From the NCBI RefSeq assembly GCF_001017175.1, contig NZ_LCYG01000056.1, positions 1 through 64,000 of the forward strand: DNA of 64,000 nucleotides, read 5' to 3'. Positions 7,574 to 15,910 of the stretch are shown here, one piece after another (position 1 is the first letter of the stretch; every line of letters starts with the position of its first letter). The notes under the pieces were generated by a model. It did no database searches. It was not told the origin of the DNA and saw only the letters and a program-made list of their open reading frames with translations. Origin of the DNA: Microvirga vignae. GTDB taxonomy: Bacteria > Pseudomonadota > Alphaproteobacteria > Rhizobiales > Beijerinckiaceae. Position numbers and translations under genes: made by a program.

Positions 7574-9124
7574 GTGCAGGACTACATCCGAAAGATCCTG
7601 ACAGCCCGGGTCTATGACGTGGCGATCGAAAGCCCGCTCGATCCCATGCCGCGTCTGTCGCAACGGCTCAGCAGCCCGGTCCGCCTCAAGCGCGAGGATC
7701 TGCAGCCGGTGTTCTCGTTCAAGCTGCGCGGCGCCTATAACAAGATGGCAAGTCTGCCGCGGGATGCTCTCGAACGAGGCGTGATCTGTGCCTCGGCCGG
7801 CAACCACGCCCAAGGGGTCGCCCTCGCCGCTCAGAAGCTGGGTGCCAGGGCAACCATCGTGATGCCGCGCACCACGCCGGCCATCAAGGTTCAGGCTGTT
7901 CGGGGGCAGGGCGGGCGCGTGGTACTCCATGGCGAGAGCTTCGACGAGGCCTACACCCATGCCCGGCAGCTCGAGGCCGAAAAGGGCCTGACCTTCATTC
8001 ACCCTTATGATGATCCTGACGTCATCGCCGGCCAGGGGACGGTCGGCATGGAGATCCTGCGCCAGCATCCCGATCCGCTCGAGGCCGTCTTCGTCGCGAT
8101 CGGCGGTGGCGGGCTTGCCGCGGGAGTTGCAGTCTACACCAGGTTCCTGCGCCCCGATGTAAAAGTGATCGGCGTCGAGCCGGAGGACGCCGCCAGTATG
8201 GCTGCGGCCCTGTCAGCCGGCGAGCGGGTCATCCTGAACCAGGTCGGGCTCTTCGCTGACGGGGTCGCCGTGCGGCAGGCCGGCGAGGAGACCTTCCGCC
8301 TCTGCCGCGAGCTGCTCGATGAGGTGATCACCGTCAGCACGGATGAGATCTGCGCGGCCGTCAAGGACATCTTCGAGGACACCCGGGCCATTGCCGAGCC
8401 CTCCGGGGCCGTCAGTCTCGCCGGATTGAAGAAGTATGTGGAACGTGAGGGAGCGCGGCCGTGCGGACTGGTTGCGATCAACAGCGGCGCCAACATGAAC
8501 TTCGACCGGCTCCGCCACATCGCCGAACGGGCCGAGATCGGCGAGCACCGGGAGGCCTTGCTGGCGGTGACCATCCCGGAGCGGCCGGGCAGCTATCGCC
8601 GGTTCATCCAGCTGTTGGGCAAGCGCTCGATCACCGAGTTCAACTATCGCTATTCGGATCCTCGGGCGGCGCAGATCTTCGTCGGCGTGCAGCTCTCCGA
8701 AGGTGATCAGGAAAAGCACCAGATTGTCGCGATGCTGCGGGAGCAGGGCTATCCCGTGCTCGACATGAGCGACAATGAGATGGCCAAGCTGCACGTGCGC
8801 TACATGGTCGGCGGGCGTACCCCCGGTCTGAAGGACGAGTTGATCTTCCGCTTCCAGTTCCCGGAACGGCCCGGCGCCCTGCTCAAATTCCTCAATGGGC
8901 TATCCGGCAACTGGAACATCTCGTTGTTTCATTACCGTAACCATGGTGCCGATTACGGACGGGTGCTGGCTGGCATCCAAGTTCCGAAAGAGGAGCGGCC
9001 ACGATTGAAGCGCAGCCTGGAGGAGCTTGGCTATCCCTATTGGGACGAGACCGACAATCCCGCCTATCGCAGCTTCCTGAGCAGCAATGGATGCAGCGAC
9101 CAATCCATGAGGATCCCTTCGTGA
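7574..9124 (+). CDS. ilvA: threonine ammonia-lyase, biosynthetic (threonine dehydratase)
   Basis: PLP enzyme converting threonine to 2-oxobutanoate, the entry to isoleucine synthesis. In 516 residues the PLP lysine sits in FSFKLRGAYNKM, followed by SAGNHAQGVAL and the phosphate loop IGGGGLAAGV. Residues about 325-510 form two ACT-like regulatory repeats (one near VTIPERPGSYRRFIQLLG, one near FQFPERPGALLKFLNGLSG), so allosteric control by isoleucine/valine is expected. The full two-repeat tail marks the biosynthetic type. GTG start at 7574 with AGGAG about 12 bases upstream. Its stop overlaps the GTG of the next gene. Confidence 0.95.
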   Translation: MQDYIRKILTARVYDVAIESPLDPMPRLSQRLSSPVRLKREDLQPVFSFKLRGAYNKMASLPRDALERGVICASAGNHAQGVALAAQKLGARATIVMPRTTPAIKVQAVRGQGGRVVLHGESFDEAYTHARQLEAEKGLTFIHPYDDPDVIAGQGTVGMEILRQHPDPLEAVFVAIGGGGLAAGVAVYTRFLRPDVKVIGVEPEDAASMAAALSAGERVILNQVGLFADGVAVRQAGEETFRLCRELLDEVITVSTDEICAAVKDIFEDTRAIAEPSGAVSLAGLKKYVEREGARPCGLVAINSGANMNFDRLRHIAERAEIGEHREALLAVTIPERPGSYRRFIQLLGKRSITEFNYRYSDPRAAQIFVGVQLSEGDQEKHQIVAMLREQGYPVLDMSDNEMAKLHVRYMVGGRTPGLKDELIFRFQFPERPGALLKFLNGLSGNWNISLFHYRNHGADYGRVLAGIQVPKEERPRLKRSLEELGYPYWDETDNPAYRSFLSSNGCSDQSMRIPS

Positions 9125-9600
9125 CCGACTTCCTGTATCGTTCTCTTCTGATCGGCGTTGGAGCGACGGCGCTTTTCGACCTGTGGGGACTTCTGCTGAA
9201 CCGGATCTTTGGGTTTCCCACCGCCAACTGGGCTCTCGTGGGACGCTGGTTCTGCCATCTCGCAGGAGGCAAGGTGTTTCACCAGGACATCGCCAAGGCC
9301 CGCGCCGTTCCCTTCGAGCTGGCAGCCGGATGGATGGCGCACTACATCGTCGGCATCACCTTCGCTGGCATTCTCCTTGCCATTGCACCATCCGGCTGGG
9401 CCGCGCAGCCGACACCGGCCCCTCCCTTGATCGTCGGGGTCGTCACTGTCGGCGCGGGCTGGTTTCTGCTCCAACCCGGGATGGGAGCTGGCATCGCGGC
9501 CGCCAAACGCCCGAATGCCAACCAGATCAGGGCTCTCAACATCCTTGGTCACGTTGTCTTCGGCTTCGGCCTCTACGGAAGCGCCCTTCTCATCCGGTAG
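9121..9600 (+). CDS. DUF2938 family membrane protein
   Basis: A 159-residue protein with four hydrophobic segments. The family pattern is clear: LIGVGATALFDLWGLLLNRI, NWALVGRWFCHL, HDI-like KVFHQDIAKA, WMAHYIVGITFAGILLA, and the late GMGAGIAAAKRPN with a final helix around GHVVFGFGLYGSALL. Function of DUF2938 proteins is unknown. I chose the GTG at 9121 because it overlaps the ilvA stop (GTGA) and has AGGA eight bases upstream; an ATG at 9091 inside ilvA would add ten residues. Coupled to ilvA by overlap. Confidence 0.8.
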   Translation: MTDFLYRSLLIGVGATALFDLWGLLLNRIFGFPTANWALVGRWFCHLAGGKVFHQDIAKARAVPFELAAGWMAHYIVGITFAGILLAIAPSGWAAQPTPAPPLIVGVVTVGAGWFLLQPGMGAGIAAAKRPNANQIRALNILGHVVFGFGLYGSALLIR

Positions 9601-9799
9601 AACCCTGAGCACACCCGAAGCGCATGCCGATGCATGCGGGTGCGAGCGGTTTGGGGTTCCTCCGGCTGATAGGTGTCTGGGCCGGCGACAGGACAAGCGC
9701 CGATATTAAGCAATAGCCTTGTTCTGTCTTGCTTATGCGTTCGTCCTGCCTATACGAAAGCCGCAGCAAGTTCCATCTTCCATTGAGTGTCATCGCCCT

Positions 9800-10519
9800 A
9801 TGACAACGACCCGCCGCTTTCTCCTTGCCCCCTCCCTGGCCCGCCTCATCCTGAGGGAGCGTGGCGGCGCGAGGCAAATCGAAGGCTACTTCCCGGAACG
9901 GGAGGGCCGGAGCTCTTACGTGCTTCTCAACGATCGCAAGAGTTTTCTCGTCCTCAGATATCGCCACCGGAATGGCTTCACCGAAGAGCGCACGGAAGTG
10001 CCTCAATCGCATGCGGAAGCCTTGCTCGATGTGACGGCCGGCGAGGTCGACTATGTCCGCACCAGGCTCTCGGTCGGCGGCCGGGACGTTTTTGTCGACC
10101 AGTTCATCAGGCCCAGCCCGCTGCACGTGATCACGGTGGAGTTCGCGAGCGAGGCCGAGGTTCGGGATCTTCATCCCCTGCCGTGGTTCGGCCCTGAGGT
10201 CACGACTGATCGCCACTTCAGCAATCTGGCGTTGGCCATGGACGGAATCACGGAGAGAAGGGAGGTGGAGCTCTCCGACGCAGCCCTAGGGAGCTTGCTG
10301 GACACTCTGGAGAACCGGTTCACTGACGTGCGGTCTCAGCAGCGCGCGCAGATCAACCGGCCTGCGCCCAGGCAGACCCGCCTCCCGGAGCCCGATCCGC
10401 AGCCGAGCGGATCGCGTCTCAATGGGAGCGGTCAGCTGCATCAGGCCAATCTCGGTGATGTTCAGGCGGCCATGATGCGGGAGATGGAACGGGCTCAGCA
10501 GAGCCAGTGGCCCCACTAG
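9800..10519 (+). CDS. CYTH-like domain protein (degenerate), paralogue 2
   Basis: A 239-residue protein from the ATG at 9800 (TTTRRFLLAPSLARLILRE). It aligns end to end with the product of 1035-1733: EGYFPEREG, YVRTRLSVGGRDVF, PLHVITVEFASEAEVRDLHP, then LPWFGPEVTTDRHFSNLALA, the characteristic CYTH C-terminal block. The N-terminal ExExK motif needed for catalysis in CYTH phosphatases and cyclases is absent here too. The last 70 residues are Gln/Arg/Pro-rich. An upstream in-frame ATG at 9719 is not favoured because the paralogue lacks that extension. Function unknown. Confidence 0.65.
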   Translation: MTTTRRFLLAPSLARLILRERGGARQIEGYFPEREGRSSYVLLNDRKSFLVLRYRHRNGFTEERTEVPQSHAEALLDVTAGEVDYVRTRLSVGGRDVFVDQFIRPSPLHVITVEFASEAEVRDLHPLPWFGPEVTTDRHFSNLALAMDGITERREVELSDAALGSLLDTLENRFTDVRSQQRAQINRPAPRQTRLPEPDPQPSGSRLNGSGQLHQANLGDVQAAMMREMERAQQSQWPH

Positions 10520-10558
10520 CGAGGGTTCGCCGGCCAGCCCCGCCGAGCCGACACTCCA

Positions 10559-10813
10559 ATGCCCGACGAGCGTTCCCCCATCCGGCACCATCTGGTGCTG
10601 CACCGGAGAGATTCGGAGCAGGGAAGGGCGCGCTTTTACAGTCTGATGATTGAGCGCGATCTGTTCGGCACCATCCGCCTCGTGCGCAACTGGGGTCCGG
10701 TCGGCTCCCGCGGCCAGGAACGGGTCGAGATCTTCGACAGCGAGACTGAGGCTGGCTGGGCGCTTGAGACCATCGCTCAGGCACAGCGGCAGCGCGGATA
10801 CAAAGATCTGTAG
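10559..10813 (+). CDS. single WGR-domain protein
   Basis: An 84-residue protein that is almost entirely one WGR domain: RFYSLMIERDLFGTIRLVRN, then the WGPVGSRGQ loop, the EIFDS strand and the helix ending RGYKDL. WGR domains bind nucleic acid ends and occur in PARP-like and bacterial DNA-related proteins. It starts 39 bases after the CYTH-like gene on the same strand and may be cotranscribed. The tryptophan and glycines of the signature are present. Confidence 0.85.
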   Translation: MPDERSPIRHHLVLHRRDSEQGRARFYSLMIERDLFGTIRLVRNWGPVGSRGQERVEIFDSETEAGWALETIAQAQRQRGYKDL

Positions 10814-10907
10814 TCGGGTTGCGAATGAACGGTTCGAGGAGCCCGCGTTTACCTGTTGTCAAGGCAACCACCGCACTGTGCCTCCTTGTGAGTAAGGAGT
10901 ACGTACG

Positions 10908-11126
10908 ATGACAGCATGGCAACCCCGCGAACGGGGACCGGTCACTGAGGAGAAGCTCATCCGGGCCGTCAACATCCTGGCTGATATCGTTGAACAGCAC
11001 GGTGCTGCCCATCGCCCTCTGTACCAGGACGTGAAACGCGAACTGGCGGAGTTCCGCCGGCGGCAGCACGAGAACGATGCCGCAGCAGACCAGGCCTTCG
11101 CCACCAGGATCGGCAGGGTGGCTTAG
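10908..11126 (+). CDS. hypothetical protein, 72 residues
   Basis: ATG at 10908 is preceded by AAGGAG about ten bases upstream, a strong site. The product is helical and charged: EEKLIRAVNILADIVEQHG, then LYQDVKRELAEFRRRQH. I do not recognise a characterised family. Same direction as the WGR gene, 94 bases downstream. Confidence 0.6.
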   Translation: MTAWQPRERGPVTEEKLIRAVNILADIVEQHGAAHRPLYQDVKRELAEFRRRQHENDAAADQAFATRIGRVA

Positions 11127-11172
11127 AACTGCAGCATCAATGTCGGTGCTGTGCAAAGTCCAAAAGCGCTGT

Positions 11173-11607
11173 TCACCGAAGTCTTGAAGCCTTCATCCGT
11201 TTGGATTGAGCTGTTCTGCAGGCCAGGCACTTGCATCCAATCGGCTTGATGAACGTATCGAAGTAGTTCTTGCCATAGTTGTAGGTGATCTCGTCACCCG
11301 GCCGGATGCGCTTGATGGCTTTGATGCGGATCCGGCCCCGGGACACCACCGCCTCGGCATTCGGGCGGCAGGAATGATTGATGTAGCGGGCGGTGTTCCA
11401 GCGCGGCGAGCCGTCAATCGTCCAGCGGCTGTTCACCTCGAACAGATAGCGCGTGCTTCGGCGGTGGTGAACTTCCTCGTTCGAGATCTTCGGACCCAGG
11501 TACTCGATGATGAACGTGCCCTTCTCAATCGCCTCTGTCGCGAACAGACCCAAGCCTGTCTCAGATCGTCCGACACGAAAGTGTTCGTCTGATGCGTTTG
11601 CTCTCAT
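11173..11607 (-). CDS. SET-domain protein-lysine methyltransferase
   Basis: A small stand-alone SET domain. Landmarks in order: GLGLFATEAIEKGTFIIEYLG (first SAM-binding strand with the Gly-x-Gly and E-Y-x-G), then ARYINHSCRPNAE (the NHSCxPN pseudoknot), GDEITYNYGKNYFD (the catalytic Tyr motif E-I/L-T-x-x-Y) and a post-SET-like CKCLAC at the C-terminus. Bacterial members are thought to methylate protein lysines; the substrate is unknown. I prefer the ATG at 11607, with GGAG upstream; a TTG at 11655 would extend it by 16 residues. Confidence 0.85.
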   Translation of the reverse strand: MRANASDEHFRVGRSETGLGLFATEAIEKGTFIIEYLGPKISNEEVHHRRSTRYLFEVNSRWTIDGSPRWNTARYINHSCRPNAEAVVSRGRIRIKAIKRIRPGDEITYNYGKNYFDTFIKPIGCKCLACRTAQSKRMKASRLR

Positions 11608-11852
11608 AGAATGAAATCGCTCCAACTCATGACGACTGGACAGTGAGGTTTCCAAACGTCCTGCGCCTGCTCATGTTCGAGTGCCCTATTACAATTATCG
11701 CTGGCCGATGCGAAGACATCGCTCACTTCGTTTGTATCATTGACGATCAGGTTTGGGCATCGCTCCGGCAGACGATGTCGCGACCAGAGGGAAATCTGCC
11801 TCAGCAGACATCAGCAGAACGCTTGAGGATTGAAGACGGGGAAAGGAAAACA

Positions 11853-11878
11853 AAAAGGCCACTCCAGTGGAGTGGCCC
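11853..11878 (-). terminator. intrinsic terminator of the cold-shock gene
   Basis: On the minus strand GGCCACTCC, loop ACT, GGAGTGGCC (11858-11878) is followed by a U-run (11853-11857) and more U-rich sequence. Perfect nine-base stem 39 bases after the cspA-like stop codon. Confidence 0.85.
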
Positions 11879-11916
11879 AATCTGAAATACAGCTCGGCAG
11901 TGCGAGGAATGAGGAC

Positions 11917-12126
11917 TTACAAAACCTTCAGGTCTGCGGCTGCTTCTCTGCCTGTGCGGCGGTCCGTTTGAATCTCATAGGAGATCTTCTGGGCCTCTTT
12001 AAGAGTGTGCAATCCTGCACGTTCAACGGCGCTGATATGCACGAAAACGTCCTTGTTGCCGCCATCCGGCGTAATGAACCCGTATCCTTTGGTTTCATTG
12101 AACCACTTAACGATACCCGTAGCCAT
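11917..12126 (-). CDS. cspA: cold-shock domain protein, CspA family
   Basis: A 69-residue single cold-shock domain with both RNA-binding motifs: KGYGFI (RNP1, with [10 protein letters not shown]) and VFVHISAV (RNP2). The N-terminal [18 protein letters not shown] and the closing ADLKVL are typical of alphaproteobacterial CspA paralogues. Acts as an RNA chaperone or antiterminator. The upstream 100 bases (12127-12230 on the minus strand) are long enough for the structured leader usual for these genes. An intrinsic terminator follows. Confidence 0.92.
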   Translation of the reverse strand: MATGIVKWFNETKGYGFITPDGGNKDVFVHISAVERAGLHTLKEAQKISYEIQTDRRTGREAAADLKVL

Positions 12127-12270
12127 GGGCCTTCCTTGTGCGTAGTGCTTCCCTCCAGTGAACCATGATGGTTCACCTCTCCGGTGACGTGAGCGTCACG
12201 CGAAGGAGGCTAGTTGGCCTAGATAACCGTGGCAATAAAGAGGCAAAAATCGGATCGGCCGTCCTTCGGA

Positions 12271-12388
12271 GAATGCCGAGGACTGTGCGAGCGCTGTTCA
12301 TCGACCTGGACCTGAGCATCGGGCAGACGCGGCGCCTTACAGCGCGATAATCCTGCTCGATGTGGTTATTGAGGTAAGCGTTGATCAG
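12271..12388 (-). mobile_element. IS6-family transposase relic 1
   Basis: Minus-strand translation gives LINAYLNNHIEQDYRAVRRR followed by CPMLRSRSMNSARTVLGI. This matches the conserved IS6 DDE block Y-L-N-N-x-I-E-Q-D-H-R-A-x-K-R-R and the following P-M-L-G-F-K-S-M. Only about 40 residues survive and the DDE histidine is changed to Tyr. No terminal repeat is visible. Confidence 0.7.
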
Positions 12389-12389
12389 A

Positions 12390-12416
12390 CCGGTTCGATT
12401 CCGGGCGAGGTCTCCA
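12390..12416 (+). repeat. tRNA 3'-end copy (T-arm, acceptor, CCA), probable att remnant
   Basis: From 12390 the bases spell a tRNA T-arm (CCGG, loop TTCGATT, CCGG), the 3' acceptor strand CGAGGTC, discriminator T and CCA. U at position 73 is the hallmark of tRNA-Cys. No 5' half is present: the base at 12389 already breaks the T-stem. A 3'-terminal tRNA segment 102 bases from a tyrosine integrase gene is the usual trace of site-specific integration. The tRNA identity is inferred from the discriminator only. Confidence 0.45.
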
Positions 12417-12517
12417 GCTCAATCCTCCATCCCACCGTTGATTTCACCTTAAGCGTATTGCCGTAACGAGCGTGATCCTCTGTCCAAGGCACGGCGATGA
12501 TGCAGCTGCGTCATTCC

Positions 12518-13477
12518 TCAGTCGGTGGTGCGCTCGTCCTGCTGCTCGCTGAGCGGGTGTAAGTCTCGAACCATCTGGTGCAGGCGCGAGGTGTCGAGAT
12601 GGGTGTAGATCTGAGTGGTCTCGATGCCAGCATGGCCCAGAAGCTCCTGCAGCACTCGCAGGTCTGTCCCACCTGCATGCATGTGGGTGGCAAACGCATG
12701 CCGCAGGACGTGAGGCGACACCCGCTCAGGATTGGTCAGCCCTGCCGCCACGGCAGCCTCTTTGATCTCAAGGAGGGCCGCTTGCCTCGTCAGAGCCTTC
12801 GTGCCGTTGCGAACCGAGTGGAACAGCCATGGGGAGGGCGCCCCTCCGGAATAGGCGGTGGCCAGCTTCTGCCATTGGGCAATGGCCTTGATGGCTTGGC
12901 CATGGAGCGGCACGAGCCGCTGCTTGTTGCCTTTGCCCCGAATCAGCAGCATGCGGGTTCCCGGACGAGCGGCATCAGAGGGTAGCGAAAGCGCCTCGCT
13001 GATGCGCATGCCCGAGGCGTAGAGCGTCTCGAAGAGGGCCACGCGGCGGGCGTAGCCGGCCTGCCGGTAAAGGCCCACTGAGGGATCGGCCGCGAGCTTG
13101 TGGGCCGTCTCCAGGAGGGCTTCCGTCTGGTCGATCGAGAGCACGAAGGGAAGCTTCCGGGACTGCTTCATGGCCGACATAGTAGAGGTGGGGTCGTTCG
13201 AGCCCAGGTCCTCAACAATCAGAAAGCGATGAAGACCACGGACGACCGTGATGCGCCGGGCGATAGTCGATCCGGCATAGCCGCGCTGATCAAGAGCGGC
13301 GATGTAGTCTCGGACCTGCTCCAGGCCGACATCGTCCAGGCCGAGGCCGTTCGCATCGAGCCAGGCCAGATAGCAGTTGAGATCGTCGGTATAGGTCTCA
13401 ATGGTGCCGGCTGAAGCGCCGAGCTCGGTGGCGAGCGCATCGAGCCACAGCTGTGCCAGCCGTCGGTTGGCGCGCAT
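12518..13477 (-). CDS. tyrosine recombinase (XerC/D-like integrase)
   Basis: A 319-residue tyrosine recombinase. The N-terminal SAM-like core-binding domain (residues about 5-95) is followed by the catalytic domain with all active residues visible: Arg in ASGMRISEAL, Lys in IRGKGNKQRLVPL, His-x-x-Arg in PHVLRHAFATH, His in LLGHAGIETTQ and the nucleophile Tyr in IYTHLD. The start at 13477 has AGGAGG five bases upstream; an earlier ATG at 13513 is less likely. Length fits XerC/XerD, but the position beside a tRNA 3'-end copy, IS relics and a DUF1016 nuclease suggests an element integrase rather than the chromosome-dimer enzyme. Confidence 0.85.
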   Translation of the reverse strand: MRANRRLAQLWLDALATELGASAGTIETYTDDLNCYLAWLDANGLGLDDVGLEQVRDYIAALDQRGYAGSTIARRITVVRGLHRFLIVEDLGSNDPTSTMSAMKQSRKLPFVLSIDQTEALLETAHKLAADPSVGLYRQAGYARRVALFETLYASGMRISEALSLPSDAARPGTRMLLIRGKGNKQRLVPLHGQAIKAIAQWQKLATAYSGGAPSPWLFHSVRNGTKALTRQAALLEIKEAAVAAGLTNPERVSPHVLRHAFATHMHAGGTDLRVLQELLGHAGIETTQIYTHLDTSRLHQMVRDLHPLSEQQDERTTD

Positions 13478-13645
13478 GGAATCCTCCTGGTCGAGAGGAC
13501 TTTGCCACGGCACGGGTTACAAACTTCTTGTCAAAACACTGATTATGCGAAATGATATCCCGTTAACCATCACTTTGCATCAGCGAGCTAAAAGTAACAG
13601 CTTTCGGCTAAAGCGATTCACGCTGTCCCCTGCTAAAGTCATGCC

Positions 13646-14944
13646 ATGGTGCGCATACCCTCCACACCGGAACTCAACGGATACACGGCGCTCCTGAGCG
13701 AGCTGAAGGAGCGAATCCGCGACGCTCGCCTTCGAGCCGCTGTCGCGGTGAACCAGGAGCTGATCCTCCTCTACTGGAGCATCGGCCGTGACATCCTCGT
13801 CCGGCAGGCGACGGAGGGCTGGGGGGCTCGCGTGATCGACCGGCTCGGCGAAGATCTTCGCCGGGCATTTCCGGAGATGACTGGCCTCTCGGGACGAAAC
13901 CTCAAATACATGCGGGCGTTCGCTGAAGCCTATCCCGACCAGGAGATCGTGCAACAGGTTGTTGCACGATTGCCGTGGGGCCACAATGTCCGCTTGGTCG
14001 AGGCCGTGAAGGATCCGGCAGAGCGTCTCTGGTATGCCGGTCAGGCCATTGAGCATGGCTGGAGCCGCACCATCCTGGTCCATCAGATCGAAAGCGATCT
14101 GTACCATCGCCAGGGCCGAGCGATCACCAACTTCGAACGGACCCTGCCAGCGCCCCAATCAGAACTCGCAAAGGAGCTGGTCAAGGATCCCTACAGCTTC
14201 GATTTCTTGGCACTCGGTCCAGACATGTCCGAGCGGGAGCTTGAGCGCAGCCTCCTGGATCATCTCCGCTCCCTCATCCTTGAACTCGGCAAGGGCTTTG
14301 CGTTCGTCGGAAGTCAGTATCCCCTTCAGGTTGGTGGCCAGGACTACTACCTCGATCTGCTTTTCTATCATCTGCGCCTGCGCTGTTTCGTAGTCCTCGA
14401 ACTCAAGATCGAGGAGTTCAAGCCGGAGTTCGCCGGAAAGATGAACTTCTATCTCTCCGCCGTCGACGACCAGCTTCGCCACGAAACCGACGGGGCGAGC
14501 ATTGGGATCATTCTTTGCAAAGGCAAGAATGCGGTGGTGGTGGAGTATGCATTGCGCGAATCCGTGAAGCCGATGGGTGTCGCTGAGTATCGGCTCTCTC
14601 CGTCGCTGCCGATCCAGCTCCAGGGCAACCTGCCGACCGCCGAGGAGCTTGCTCGCGAATTCCCCTTGATGTCGGCTGTGAAGCTCCGGATCGAGATCGA
14701 GCGCGAGTTGCGCTTGCTGCTGCAAGCACATGGCCGAAGCACTGGCGGTATAGGAATCGGTCCTATGCTCCAGGAGTTGGAGCGGAATGGCGTCGCCATC
14801 GAGGGAGTCGGTGAGTTTGAGATCGCGCTGCAGGCGATGAATCAGGCCTCGCATGGCCTTGATGTTGATCCAGACGTAGCAGAGCAAGCCATGGAGGTTG
14901 GCACGCGGCTCTTGGAGACACTGAAGCGCTTGAATAGCCGCTGA
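13646..14944 (+). CDS. DUF1016/YhcG-type PDDEXK nuclease
   Basis: A 432-residue protein. The DUF1016 N-terminal domain (residues about 10-150) contains LLYWSIGRDI, then LSGRNLKYMRAFAEAYPD and ARLPWGHNVRLVEAVKD. The C-terminal PDDEXK nuclease domain has YYLDLLFYHLRLRCFVVLELK, giving the catalytic Asp and the Glu-x-Lys pair, followed by FAGKMNFYLSAVDDQ. About 90 residues follow the nuclease core, an unusual extension. YhcG proteins act in DNA processing and often sit in defence-rich or integrase-linked loci. Divergent from the integrase with 168 bases between, which hold no gene. Confidence 0.85.
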   Translation: MVRIPSTPELNGYTALLSELKERIRDARLRAAVAVNQELILLYWSIGRDILVRQATEGWGARVIDRLGEDLRRAFPEMTGLSGRNLKYMRAFAEAYPDQEIVQQVVARLPWGHNVRLVEAVKDPAERLWYAGQAIEHGWSRTILVHQIESDLYHRQGRAITNFERTLPAPQSELAKELVKDPYSFDFLALGPDMSERELERSLLDHLRSLILELGKGFAFVGSQYPLQVGGQDYYLDLLFYHLRLRCFVVLELKIEEFKPEFAGKMNFYLSAVDDQLRHETDGASIGIILCKGKNAVVVEYALRESVKPMGVAEYRLSPSLPIQLQGNLPTAEELAREFPLMSAVKLRIEIERELRLLLQAHGRSTGGIGIGPMLQELERNGVAIEGVGEFEIALQAMNQASHGLDVDPDVAEQAMEVGTRLLETLKRLNSR

Positions 14945-14994
14945 CCACTCGACATCGGCGAGAGTTGATCATTACGGATCAACCTGGGCGAATG

Positions 14995-15321
14995 ACAAAG
15001 GCTAGAACTGTCTTGCGAGCGCTTGTTGTGCAATGGCATTCTTGCCCACGGATTCGAGGCCGGCATGATCTGGCGTCGGGCGGCTGCATAGGAGCCCAGC
15101 CTGTCGGTGATCATTCGCCGCGGTGGCAGTCTTGCTTCTTCATGAGACGGGTCAGAAGGCGCTCGGCCGCTCTGGTGTCGCGCCGCGTCGGGGCGATTTC
15201 GTCGAGCACACAGCCATCCTGATCGACAGCCCGCCACAGCCAGTGCCTCCTGCCAGAGATCGTAACGGAGACCTCGTCCAAGTGCCAGATGTCGTCGTGG
15301 CTTCTGACGCGGCGAATGTTC
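14995..15321 (-). mobile_element. IS6-family transposase relic 2, frameshifted
   Basis: Minus-strand reading from 15321 gives HDDIWHLDEVSVTISGRRHW, then LWRAVDQDGCVLDEIAPTRR and ERLLTRLMKK, ending at a TGA at 15111. This is the IS6 block around the first catalytic Asp. A shift to another frame continues as MITDRLGSYAAARRQIMP and then decays. The fragment directly abuts the end of the DUF6644 pseudogene. Confidence 0.75.
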
Positions 15322-15338
15322 GACTGGAGCCGTGCCGG

Positions 15339-15836
15339 TCAGTATGCCAGGAAGCGCCCTGCGACGATGACGCCCATCCACGACAATGCCGAGACCACTG
15401 CCGCAAGCTGCGCCCGGAACGGTGGTCGGGCCAGAAGGTCCCAATCCTTCACCGTGCGGTACACTCCCGTGTGGAAGACGAGGATGTTCAGGCCCGCGAT
15501 GCCGATCAATCCGAATTTCTACGGAGCCGCCGGGCTCATGGTGACGGACAGGGCGATGCCGGTGAACATCGCGGCCCCGGTGGCGGCCACCAGGCCGAAA
15601 CCCGCGTGGGACAGCGGCAGCAGGTATCGGGACACGATCGTGACCGGCAGGATGCTTCGGCCGATGCCCAGGAGACGCAGGTCCACCGCCATCGCCGGGC
15701 CGACCAGCAGCGCGATCCCGAGAATGTGTAGACTTTCCAGGATCGGATACAGGAACGGCGTCATCCGCACGGCTTCGCCGATGCCCGACTGCTCCAACCA
15801 GCCACCTACCTGCGCGAGCCAGCTCATGATTCCCAT
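15339..15836 (-). pseudogene. DUF6644-like membrane protein gene broken by an in-frame TAG
   Basis: The first 105 codons encode ESLHILGIALLVGPAMAVDL, then RLLGIGR and two further hydrophobic segments, then stop at TAG (15519-15521). Reading on in the same frame gives KFGLIGIAGLNILVFHTGVY, then WMGVIVAGRFLAY and TGA at 15339. The family normally continues through this region as one protein of about 165-170 residues, so the TAG, perhaps with a few missing codons, splits a formerly intact gene. It follows the DUF6152 gene by 74 bases, an arrangement suggesting a two-gene operon. Confidence 0.7.
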
Positions 15837-15910
15837 GGGCGGTCCTTGTCGTTATCTCGCCGGATGCTCCCTCGAAACAGTTGTCCCGAAAGAGCGTTCG
15901 ATCCCTTCGA

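Noticed and set aside
12342..12416. complete tRNA gene
   Set aside because: The T-arm and acceptor 3' strand are convincing, but no matching 5' acceptor (GACCTCG), D-arm or anticodon arm precedes them. Only a 3'-end copy is called.
14842..15444. 200-codon minus-strand frame as a gene
   Set aside because: Composite of IS6 transposase remnants in shifting frames and antisense to the end of the DUF1016 gene; no single protein.
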